A stretch of DNA of 64,000 nt from Zafaria cholistanensis (GTDB lineage Bacteria; Actinomycetota; Actinomycetes; Actinomycetales; Micrococcaceae), in assembly GCF_008580665.1 (NCBI RefSeq), contig NZ_BKDJ01000015.1:16713-80712 (forward strand), written 5' to 3'. The notes under the pieces were generated by a model. It saw only the letters and a list, made by a program, of their open reading frames with translations. It was not told the origin of the DNA and made no database searches. The translations under genes and the position numbers were made by a program. Within the stretch, counting starts at the first letter, position 1. Each line of letters starts with the position of its first letter. This document shows positions 56,826 to 64,000 of this stretch, in pieces.

Positions 56826-58465
56826 TGACTCCAGAAGAACTCTCCTCAGCCATTGCCACCTGCCTGAATGAGGCCGTCGCCGCCGGCGACCTCGCCGTCG
56901 AGGTCCCCGCCGAGGTGCGGGTGGAGCGGCCCAAGAGCCGGGAGCACGGAGACTGGGCCACCAACATCGCGCTGCAGCTGGGCAAGAAGGCCGGCATGAA
57001 CCCGCGTGCCCTGGCCGAGCTGCTCAAGGGCCGGCTCGAGGCCGTCCCGGAGGTGGCCTCCGTGGACATCGCCGGCCCCGGCTTCCTGAACATCACCCTC
57101 GACGCCGGAGCGGCAGGAGGCCTGGCCAGGGCGATCGTCGAGGCCGGGGCGGCCTACGGCACCAACGACGCCCTTGCGGGGCACACGGTCAACATGGAGT
57201 TCGTCTCCGCCAACCCGACCGGTCCGCTGCACATCGGCCACACCCGCTGGGCCGCGCTGGGCGACTCGATCGCCCGCGTCCTGAAGGCCAGCGGCGCGGA
57301 CGTCACCCGCGAGTACTACATCAACGACGCCGGCAACCAGATGAACATCTTCGCGCTGTCCGTCTACAACCGCCTGCACGGGCTCGACGTGCCCGAGGGC
57401 GGCTACCCGGGCGAGTACATCAAGGACCTGGCCGGCCACGTCGCCGCCGCGCACCCCGGCATCCGGGACCTGCCCCAGGAGGCGGCGCTGCCGATCATCC
57501 GCCAGCTCGCCTACGAGGAGCAGATGGCGGACATCCGCCGCACCCTCGCCGATTTCGGTGTGGAGTTCGACACCTACTTCTCCGAGCAGTCCCTGCACGC
57601 GGCCGGCGCGGTGGAGGACGCCGTGGCGCGCCTGCGCGAGCAGGGGCACATCGAGGACCGCGACGGCGCAGTATGGCTGCGCACCACGGACTTCGGCGAC
57701 GACAAGGACCGCGTGCTCATCCGCGCCAACGGCGAGCCGACCTACTTCGCCGCCGACGCCGCCTACTACCTCTCGAAGAAGGACCGCGGCTTCCCGGAGA
57801 AGATCTACCTGCTGGGCGCGGACCACCACGGCTACGTGAACCGGCTCAAGGCCATCGCGGCCGCCGCCGGCGACGACCCGGAGGCGAACATCGAGATCCT
57901 GATCGGCCAGCTGATCTCGGTCAACGGCGCCCGCCTGTCCAAGCGCGCCGGCAACATCATCGAACTGCGCGACCTCATCGAATGGCTGGGCGCGGACGCG
58001 CTGCGCTACTCGCTGGGCCGCTACCCCGCGGACTCGCCGATGGCGATCGACCCCGAACTGCTGAAGAAGAACACCAACGACAATCCGGTGTTCTACGTCC
58101 AGTACGCCCACGCGCGGTCCCGCGCCGCGGCCCGCAATGCCGAGGCTGCCGGAGTGGACCGCTCCGTGTTCGACGGTTCGCTGCTGACCCACGAAACCGA
58201 GAACGAACTGCTCGCCTACCTGGGCCAGTTCCCGTCCGTGGTGGCGCAGGCCGCGTCCTTCCGCGAACCGCACCGCGTCGCCCGCCACCTGGAGCAGATT
58301 GCCGGCGCCTACCATCGCTGGTACCAGTCCTGCCGCGTTTCCCCGCTGTCCGGGGAACCGGTCGAGGACGTCAACCGCACCCGACTTTGGCTCAACGACG
58401 CCACCAGCCAAGTCCTGGCCAACGGCCTGGGCCTGCTCGGCGTCACCGCCCCGGAGAAGATGTAG
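56825..58465 (+). CDS. argS: arginyl-tRNA synthetase
   Basis: 546 residues, class I synthetase. N-terminal Add1 domain (SREHGDWATNIALQLGKKAG), HIGH-type motif NPTGPLHIGHTRWAALGD, KMSKS-like segment NGARLSKRAGNIIELRDLI (the strict KMSKS is relaxed, as usual in ArgRS), C-terminal anticodon-binding DALR domain (YVQYAHARSRAAARNAE, HLEQIAGAYHRWY). GTG 56825 has no Shine-Dalgarno but sits at leaderless distance from TATCCT. lysA starts two bases after the stop. Confidence 0.97.
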   Translation: MTPEELSSAIATCLNEAVAAGDLAVEVPAEVRVERPKSREHGDWATNIALQLGKKAGMNPRALAELLKGRLEAVPEVASVDIAGPGFLNITLDAGAAGGLARAIVEAGAAYGTNDALAGHTVNMEFVSANPTGPLHIGHTRWAALGDSIARVLKASGADVTREYYINDAGNQMNIFALSVYNRLHGLDVPEGGYPGEYIKDLAGHVAAAHPGIRDLPQEAALPIIRQLAYEEQMADIRRTLADFGVEFDTYFSEQSLHAAGAVEDAVARLREQGHIEDRDGAVWLRTTDFGDDKDRVLIRANGEPTYFAADAAYYLSKKDRGFPEKIYLLGADHHGYVNRLKAIAAAAGDDPEANIEILIGQLISVNGARLSKRAGNIIELRDLIEWLGADALRYSLGRYPADSPMAIDPELLKKNTNDNPVFYVQYAHARSRAAARNAEAAGVDRSVFDGSLLTHETENELLAYLGQFPSVVAQAASFREPHRVARHLEQIAGAYHRWYQSCRVSPLSGEPVEDVNRTRLWLNDATSQVLANGLGLLGVTAPEKM

Positions 58466-58467
58466 AC

Positions 58468-59913
58468 ATGGCTGCCTCCCCACTTGCCCCCGCCTGGCTG
58501 TCCTACCCCGCCGACGCCAACGCGTTGCGCCCGCTCGAATGGGCCTCCGGCGTCGCCCGCGGCGCCGACGGCCAACTCGAGGTCCAGGGCATCCCGGTGT
58601 CCGCGCTCCAGGAGCGCTTCGGCACCCCCCTGTACGTGCTTGACGAGGACGATTTCCGTGCCCGGGCCCGCGCCTTCAAGCAGGCCTACGGTGCCGCTTT
58701 CGCCGACCTGTGCGGGGGAGTGGACGTCTATTACGCCGGCAAGGCGTTCCTCTCCATCGAGGTGGCCCGCTGGGTGACCGAGGAGGGCCTGCGCCTGGAC
58801 ACCTCCTCCGGTGGCGAGCTCGCCGTCGCCCGCCGCGCCGGCGTGCCCGCGGCGAACCTGGGGCTGCACGGGAACAACAAGTCCGTCGCGGAGCTGGAGA
58901 CCGCCCTCCAGATGGGGCTGGGACGCATCATCGTGGACAGCCTTGACGAGCTTGAGCGGCTCGGGGCCGTGGCCACCCGGCTGGGGCGCACCGCCAACGT
59001 CATGCTCAGGCTGACCCCGGGCGTGCACGCGCACACCCACGAGTTCATTGCCACCGCCCACGAGGACCAGAAGTTCGGCCTGTCGATGGCCGAGGGGGAC
59101 ACCGTTCCCGGGGCCGGGGGAACCGCCGAGGGCGGGTCCCCGGCGGCCGTCGCCGTCACCCGCGCGCTGCGCCACCCGGGGATCAACCTGCTGGGCCTGC
59201 ACTGCCACATTGGCTCGCAGATCTTCGAGCCGGAGGGCTTCGCGCTGGCCGCCGAGCGCCTGCTGGCCTTCCTGGCCGGGGTCAGGGACACCCACGGGGT
59301 CGAGCTGCCCGAACTGGACCTCGGCGGCGGCTATGGCATCGCCTACACCGAGCAGGACACCCCCCGGGAACCGGCTGAGCTGGCCGCGGCCATGGCCGCC
59401 GTCGTGCGTTCGGCCTGCGCCCGGCTGGGCCTGGCCGTGCCGCGGATCTCCATCGAGCCGGGGCGGGCCATCGTCGGGCCGACGACGTTCACCCTCTACG
59501 AGGCCGGGGTGCGCAAGACGGTGGCGGTGGACACCGAGACCGGCACCGTCGAGCGCCGCTACGTCGCGGTCGACGGCGGCATGAGCGACAACGCGCGTCC
59601 GGTGCTGTACGACGCGGACTACACTGCGGTCCTGGCCTCCCGTGTGACGGATGCGGAGCCGATTGTTTCCCGCGTGGTTGGAAAACACTGCGAAAGCGGT
59701 GACATAGTCGTCAGGGACGTTTACCTGCCGGAGGACGTCGCTGCGGGCGACCTGATCGCGGTGCCCGCCACCGGGGCCTACTGCTGGGCCCTGGCCAGCA
59801 ACTACAACTACCTGGGCCGGCCCGCGGTTGTCGCGGTGCGCAACGGCCAGGCCCGGTTGATCATCCGCAGGGAAACCGAAGAAGACCTTTTGGCCCGTGA
59901 CATGGGAGCGTAG
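58468..59913 (+). CDS. lysA: diaminopimelate decarboxylase
   Basis: 481 residues, PLP fold type III. Makes lysine from meso-diaminopimelate. PLP lysine in DVYYAGKAFLSIEVARWVTE, HGNNKSVAELETAL, GLHCHIGSQIFEPEGF, LDLGGGYGIAY, IEPGRAIVGPTTFTLYEAG and the partner-subunit Cys region VGKHCESGDIVVRDVYLPED. ATG 58468 two bases after argS. Part of argS-lysA-hom-thrC-thrB. Confidence 0.97.
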   Translation: MAASPLAPAWLSYPADANALRPLEWASGVARGADGQLEVQGIPVSALQERFGTPLYVLDEDDFRARARAFKQAYGAAFADLCGGVDVYYAGKAFLSIEVARWVTEEGLRLDTSSGGELAVARRAGVPAANLGLHGNNKSVAELETALQMGLGRIIVDSLDELERLGAVATRLGRTANVMLRLTPGVHAHTHEFIATAHEDQKFGLSMAEGDTVPGAGGTAEGGSPAAVAVTRALRHPGINLLGLHCHIGSQIFEPEGFALAAERLLAFLAGVRDTHGVELPELDLGGGYGIAYTEQDTPREPAELAAAMAAVVRSACARLGLAVPRISIEPGRAIVGPTTFTLYEAGVRKTVAVDTETGTVERRYVAVDGGMSDNARPVLYDADYTAVLASRVTDAEPIVSRVVGKHCESGDIVVRDVYLPEDVAAGDLIAVPATGAYCWALASNYNYLGRPAVVAVRNGQARLIIRRETEEDLLARDMGA

Positions 59914-59920
59914 ACAACTC

Positions 59921-61228
59921 GTGAAGACACTCAAGGTGGCCTTGCTCGGCTGCGGCAACGTCGGGTCCCAGGTGGCCCGGATCCTGCTCGAGGATGCCGA
60001 GGACCTTGCCGCCCGCGTCGGTGCCCGCCTGAAGCTGGCCGGCATCGCCGTGCGCAACCCGGACGCCCCGCGCGAGGCCGACCTGCCGCGCGAACTGTTC
60101 ACCACCGACGCCGAGGCGCTCATCGCCAGCGCCGACATCGTGATCGAACTGATGGGCGGCCTGGAGCCGGCCGGTACGCTGGTCCGCTCCGCGATCGCCC
60201 ACGGGGCCGCGGTGGTGACCGGCAACAAGGCGCTGCTTGCCGCCCAGGGGCACGACCTGTCCGCCCTGGCCGAGGAAGCCGGCGTACAGCTGTCCTACGA
60301 GGCCGCGGTGGCCGGCGCGATCCCGATCCTGCGCCCGATCGCCGAGAGCCTCGCCGGGGACCACATCACCAAGGTGATGGGCATCGTCAACGGCACCACC
60401 AACTTCATCCTGGACGCGATGGACACCACCGGCGCCGCGTTCGGCGACGTGCTGGCCGAGGCCCAGCGCCTCGGCTACGCGGAGGCCGACCCGACCGCCG
60501 ACGTGGGCGGGCACGACGCCGCGGCGAAGGCCGCAATCCTCGCCGCGCTGTCCTTCCACACCACCGTCGACGCCGCCGACGTGCACTGCGAGGGCATCAC
60601 CTCGATCACCGCCGACGACGTCGCCGCCGCCCAGGAGGCCGGATACGTCATCAAGCTGCTGGCGATCGCCGAGCGGCTTCCCGCCGCCGACGGCAGCGAC
60701 GGGATCAGCGTGCGCGTGCACCCGACCCTGATCCCGCGCCTGCACCCGCTGGCCAGCGTCCACGGTGCGTTCAACGCCGTGTTCGTCGAGGCCGAGAACG
60801 CGGGCCAGCTGATGTTCTACGGCCAGGGCGCCGGCGGACGCCCCACCGCCTCCGCGGTCCTGGGCGACACGGTCGCCCTGGCCCGGCGCCTGGTCATCGG
60901 CGGCCGCGGCCGCACGCGCAGCCACGACGTCACCATCCCGGCGCTGCCGATCGCGCAGACCACCACGAGCTACTACATCGGGCTCGAGGCCAAGGACCAG
61001 CCGGGCGTGCTCGCCCGCATCGCGCAGATCTTCGCCGCGCACGGGGTCTCCATCGAGACCATGCGCCAGACCACCCACCCGGTGGCCGACGGCTCGGGGG
61101 ACTCCGCGACCCTGCGCATCGGAACCCACCGCGGTCCCGAGGCGGCCCTTGCCGCCACCGTTGCCGAGATCGAGCAGCTCGATGTCGTCACCGCCGTAAC
61201 CTCTGTCCTGCGAGTTGAAGGAAACTAA
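59921..61228 (+). CDS. hom: homoserine dehydrogenase
   Basis: 435 residues from GTG 59921 (MKTLKVALLGCGNVGSQVAR, the usual start; GTG 59897 would add eight residues and overlap lysA). Rossmann glycine motif at the N-terminus, GALMGGLEPAG-type region (ELMGGLEPAGTLVRSAIAHG), catalytic block GIVNGTTNFILDAMDTTGA and AEADPTADVGGHDAAAK with the reaction Lys/Asp, and a C-terminal ACT domain (QPGVLARIAQIFAAHGVSIE) for threonine feedback. Reduces aspartate semialdehyde to homoserine. thrC follows directly. Confidence 0.96.
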   Translation: MKTLKVALLGCGNVGSQVARILLEDAEDLAARVGARLKLAGIAVRNPDAPREADLPRELFTTDAEALIASADIVIELMGGLEPAGTLVRSAIAHGAAVVTGNKALLAAQGHDLSALAEEAGVQLSYEAAVAGAIPILRPIAESLAGDHITKVMGIVNGTTNFILDAMDTTGAAFGDVLAEAQRLGYAEADPTADVGGHDAAAKAAILAALSFHTTVDAADVHCEGITSITADDVAAAQEAGYVIKLLAIAERLPAADGSDGISVRVHPTLIPRLHPLASVHGAFNAVFVEAENAGQLMFYGQGAGGRPTASAVLGDTVALARRLVIGGRGRTRSHDVTIPALPIAQTTTSYYIGLEAKDQPGVLARIAQIFAAHGVSIETMRQTTHPVADGSGDSATLRIGTHRGPEAALAATVAEIEQLDVVTAVTSVLRVEGN

Positions 61229-62329
61229 GTGGCCCACCAGTGGCGCGGAGTCATCCGCGAATACGCCGACCGCCTGCCCGTCACCGAGTCCACGCGTGTG
61301 ATCACGCTGGGCGAGGGAGGCACCCCCCTGGTCTTTGCCCCGGCACTGTCCAAGCTCACCGGTTCGGAGGTCCACCTGAAGGTCGAGGGCATGAACCCGA
61401 CCGGGTCCTTCAAGGACCGGGGCATGACCATGGCGATCACCGCCGCGGTCGAGGCCGGGGCCCAGGCCGTCGTGTGCGCCTCCACCGGCAACACCTCCGC
61501 CTCCGCCGCCGCCTACGCCACGCAGGCCGGCATCAAGTGCGCGGTGCTGGTGCCGGACGGCAAGATCTCCATGGGCAAGCTGTCCCAGGCGGTCGCGCAC
61601 GGGGCCGAGCTTCTCCAGGTCAACGGCAACTTCGACAACTGCCTCGAAGTTGCCCGCAAGCTCAGCGAGAACTACCCGGTGTTCCTGGTCAACTCGGTCA
61701 ACCCGGCCCGTATCGAGGGCCAGAAGACCGGCGCCTTCGAGGTCGTGGACTTCCTGGGCGACGCCCCGGACTACCACCTGCTTCCGGTGGGCAACGCGGG
61801 CAACATCACCGCCTACTGGAAGGGCTACAAGGAGTACGCCGCCCCGTACGCCTCCAACACCGCGGGCGAACTGCCTGCCGTGGCCACGAAGACCCCCATC
61901 ATGTGGGGCTTCCAGGCGGCCGGCGCGGCCCCGCTGGTGGCCGGACACCCGATCACCGAACCGGACACCATCGCCACGGCCATCCGCATCGGCAACCCGG
62001 CCTCCTGGGACCAGGCGATCGCCGCCCGCGACGAGTCCGGCGGCCTGATCGATGCGGTGACCGACGAGGAGATCCTCGCGGCCCACCGCTGGCTCTCCTC
62101 CAAGGAGGGCGTCTTCGTCGAGCCCGCCTCCGCCGCAGGGGTGGCCGGCCTGCTCAAGTACCACGCCAGGGGCGAGGTGCCGGCGGGCAAGCGGATCGTC
62201 ATCACCGTCACCGGCCACGGCCTCAAGGACCCCCAGTGGGCGCTGCGGAACCAGGACGGCACCGACATCCAGCCCACCAAGGTCGACTTCGACGTCGTCG
62301 CGGTCGCGTCCGCGCTCGGGCTCGCCTAA
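61229..62329 (+). CDS. thrC: threonine synthase
   Basis: 366 residues, short PLP fold type II form. PLP lysine in [19 protein letters not shown], phosphate/substrate residues in [19 protein letters not shown], and [19 protein letters not shown]. Converts O-phosphohomoserine to threonine. GTG 61229 starts directly after the hom stop, with AAGGA upstream. Next is thrB after a 21-base gap. Confidence 0.97.
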   Translation: MAHQWRGVIREYADRLPVTESTRVITLGEGGTPLVFAPALSKLTGSEVHLKVEGMNPTGSFKDRGMTMAITAAVEAGAQAVVCASTGNTSASAAAYATQAGIKCAVLVPDGKISMGKLSQAVAHGAELLQVNGNFDNCLEVARKLSENYPVFLVNSVNPARIEGQKTGAFEVVDFLGDAPDYHLLPVGNAGNITAYWKGYKEYAAPYASNTAGELPAVATKTPIMWGFQAAGAAPLVAGHPITEPDTIATAIRIGNPASWDQAIAARDESGGLIDAVTDEEILAAHRWLSSKEGVFVEPASAAGVAGLLKYHARGEVPAGKRIVITVTGHGLKDPQWALRNQDGTDIQPTKVDFDVVAVASALGLA

Positions 62330-62350
62330 GCGGCGCCAGGAAGGATCGCA

Positions 62351-63310
62351 GTGCCCGAAGGCAACACCGTCCGGCGCGTCGCCGCCGGCCAGTCCATCAC
62401 GGTCTCCGTCCCCGCCACGAGCGCGAACCTCGGCCCCGGTTTCGATTGCCTGGGGCTGGCGCTGGGACTGCGCGACACCCTGAAGGTGAGCACCGTCGCG
62501 GGCGACGGGGTCGTCGTGTCTGTCGCGGGCGAGGGGGCCGGCACGCTGCCCACCGATGCCAGCCACCTGGTGGCGCGCACCATCCTGCGCCGCTGGGCGG
62601 AACTGGGTTTCGAGCCCGCGGGCCTGGAGATCGAGGCGGAGAACCGGATCCCGCACGGCCGCGGGCTCGGCTCCTCCGCGGCCGCCATCGTCTCGGCGCT
62701 GGCCGCCGCCGATGCGCTGCTCCCGGCCGGGCTGGGAGGCGGCGCCGATGCCCTCTTCGAGGCCGCTGCCCTGCTGGAGGGGCATCCGGACAATGTCGCC
62801 CCGGCCATCTATGGAGGACTGACCCTCTCCTGGCAGGACGGTGCGGAGTTCCGCAGCGTGGGCGCCCCGATCGACGCGGGCATCGTCCCGGTCGTGGCGG
62901 TTCCGGACGTGGAACTGTCCACGCACCGGGCACGCGGGCTGCTGCCGGCCTCAGTGCCGCACGACGTCGCGGCCGCCAACGGGGCCCGGGTGGCGCTGCT
63001 GGTGCGGGCGCTCACCGGCGAGCCGGGCCTGCTGTTCGACGGTACGGTCGACCACCTGCACCAGGGGTTCCGCGCCGAGGCGATGCCGCAGAGCGCGGCG
63101 CTGATCGCACGCCTGCGCGCCGGGGGGATGGCCGCGGTGGTCTCCGGCGCCGGCCCCACCGTGCTGGTGCTCGCGGCCGACGCCGGCCAGGCCCAACGGG
63201 CCGCGGACCTGATTGAATCCTCGAACGCGGACGACGCCGCTGTACGCTGGCGTGTCTGGATGCCGGGCGTGGACGCAGCGGGTGCTAAAGTGGAAGTGCA
63301 CCAGCGGTAG
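62351..63310 (+). CDS. thrB: homoserine kinase
   Basis: 319 residues, GHMP kinase. VPATSANLGPGFDCLGLALG at the start, ATP loop PHGRGLGSSAAAIVSALAAA (GLGSSAA), EGHPDNVAPAIYGG, and late VVSGAGPTVLVLAAD. Phosphorylates homoserine for ThrC. GTG 62351. It closes the threonine cluster; the rho gene lies 260 bases downstream. Confidence 0.97.
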   Translation: MPEGNTVRRVAAGQSITVSVPATSANLGPGFDCLGLALGLRDTLKVSTVAGDGVVVSVAGEGAGTLPTDASHLVARTILRRWAELGFEPAGLEIEAENRIPHGRGLGSSAAAIVSALAAADALLPAGLGGGADALFEAAALLEGHPDNVAPAIYGGLTLSWQDGAEFRSVGAPIDAGIVPVVAVPDVELSTHRARGLLPASVPHDVAAANGARVALLVRALTGEPGLLFDGTVDHLHQGFRAEAMPQSAALIARLRAGGMAAVVSGAGPTVLVLAADAGQAQRAADLIESSNADDAAVRWRVWMPGVDAAGAKVEVHQR

Positions 63311-63571
63311 CTTCCGGTGGGCCCTCGCCGGCCCGGATCGGGCAGGCACTTCCTGCCGAGGACCGCTTCAAGCGCCGCAGGTCGCCTTCACTCCGGCCGT
63401 TCGCCGAACCATTCCGGCCGGCAGCCCCAACACGGTTTGAAGCCCGCACGGCCGCGGTGGCACTCCACGCCACCGGGCCGGCAACCGGCGCAGCATCTGA
63501 GGCTGCGACCGGAACAACAACACTGCGGTCCGTTCCGACACGGTCCGCCCGACGAGGGGGAAGGAACCTTC
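63311..63571 (+). other. leader region of rho
   Basis: About 260 bases without a gene between thrB and rho. Several short G+C-rich hairpins can form (for example near 63440-63480) and a strong ribosome-binding site GGGGGAAGGA lies at 63556-63565. rho leaders often carry control by attenuation in other bacteria; nothing specific can be assigned here. Confidence 0.4.
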
Positions 63572-64000
63572 GTGACCGAAACCACCAGCCTGCCCGCAGG
63601 CGTGGACACCACTTCCGCAGAGGCGCCGAAGAGCTCGGGCCTGGCCGGCCTGAAGCTTGCCCAACTGCAGGCGCTTGCCTCGCAGCTGGGGATCACCGGC
63701 GCTTCGCGGATGCGCAAGGGCGACCTGGTCGCCGCGATTTCCAGCCACCAGCGCGGAGGCTCCGTCGCCGACCGCGAAGCCGCCGCCAAGGAGGCCAAGG
63801 CCCCGGCACGGGCCAGGGCCGCCCAGAAGGCACCCGCCCAGGCCGAGGAAGCCCCGGCCGCGGAGGCCCAGCCGGCCGAGACCCCGGCCGCGGAGGCCGC
63901 GCCCGCACGCCGCACCCGCAGCCGCCGCGCCACCAGCAACGGCATTGCCGCCGCCGCAACCGCCGCCGCCGAGGCCGCTCCGGCCCTGGTCGAGGCGGCG
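63572..64000 (+). CDS. rho: transcription termination factor Rho, N-terminal part (continues past the window)
   Basis: GTG 63572 opens a frame that stays open to the window end (143 codons). After about 30 residues comes the Rho_N helical domain GLAGLKLAQLQALASQLGIT with ASRMRKGDLVAAIS. An Ala/Glu/Pro/Arg-rich insertion follows, ending TRSRRATSNGIAAAA. High-G+C actinobacterial Rho proteins have such long low-complexity insertions between Rho_N and the RNA-binding domain. The RNA-binding and ATPase parts are outside the window. Position after hom-thrC-thrB is the standard actinobacterial order. Confidence 0.93.
   Translation, partial: MTETTSLPAGVDTTSAEAPKSSGLAGLKLAQLQALASQLGITGASRMRKGDLVAAISSHQRGGSVADREAAAKEAKAPARARAAQKAPAQAEEAPAAEAQPAETPAAEAAPARRTRSRRATSNGIAAAATAAAEAAPALVEAA

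Noticed and set aside
59861..62926. 1021-codon minus-strand frame opposite hom, thrC and thrB
   Set aside because: Shadow frame from third-position G+C bias; it runs across three conserved genes and has no recognisable domain.
1..64000. CRISPR array
   Set aside because: The repeats found are contiguous short tandem units without spacers, and no cas gene is present.

Overview
The window is chromosomal DNA from a very G+C-rich actinobacterium. Gene content and order (prfB-ftsEX-M23 peptidase-smpB-ssrA; argS-lysA-hom-thrC-thrB-rho; a sigma-R/RsrA pair beside aroA-rsgA-hisN; the multifunctional 2-oxoglutarate enzyme Kgd) fit the Micrococcaceae (Arthrobacter and relatives). The genus cannot be fixed from sequence alone. 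Most of the window is ordinary core genome with tight operons, many 4-bp ATGA/GTGA overlaps and GTG or TTG starts.

Positions 1 to about 8980 are an integrated island with visibly lower and patchy G+C. It carries a frameshifted TIGR02391-family remnant, a membrane-anchored coiled-coil protein, a small and a large serine recombinase, a phage-like unknown protein, a 31-bp imperfect inverted repeat around an A+T-rich core, and a single-chain restriction-modification protein. That protein joins an HsdR_N-like domain whose catalytic Lys is missing, an N6-adenine methylase and one specificity domain. The island ends inside a tad pilus gene: the 3-prime end of a TadC-like gene (about 8980-9187) survives next to the pilin and TadE/TadG-like genes (9284-10972). 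The tadC 5-prime part is not in the window, so the island probably extends further left.

From 11 to 20 kb come prfB, a two-subunit CoA-transferase, ftsE-ftsX with a coiled-coil M23 peptidase, smpB, tmRNA, a phosphoribosyltransferase-hydrolase fusion and a secreted matrixin-type protease. From 21 to 25 kb an aspartokinase and a diaminobutyrate-type aminotransferase lie divergent to a SARP/BTAD regulator. From 25.4 to 29.5 kb a six-gene operon joins a manganese-type ABC transporter, a DtxR-family regulator and two CrcB fluoride channel subunits; a DtxR-like palindrome overlaps its first start codon.

From 29.5 to 39.4 kb are hisN, rsgA, aroA, a DoxX-like gene, sigR-rsrA with a textbook sigma-R promoter, a 24-residue ribosomal protein bL37 gene, a degenerate SGNH protein and kgd. 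From 39.7 to 49.3 kb are two CNNM/CorC-type membrane proteins, a zinc ABC transporter with a Zur-box-like site, an exported unknown, zur, a metallo-hydrolase, an alcohol dehydrogenase and a HIT protein. hrpA, a TrpXYZ-type ABC transporter, tRNA-Arg(CCG), the argS-lysA-hom-thrC-thrB run and the start of rho complete the window.

A recurring oddity is short tandem repeats, mostly of 12, 15 or 18 bp and therefore in frame, inside otherwise conserved genes.
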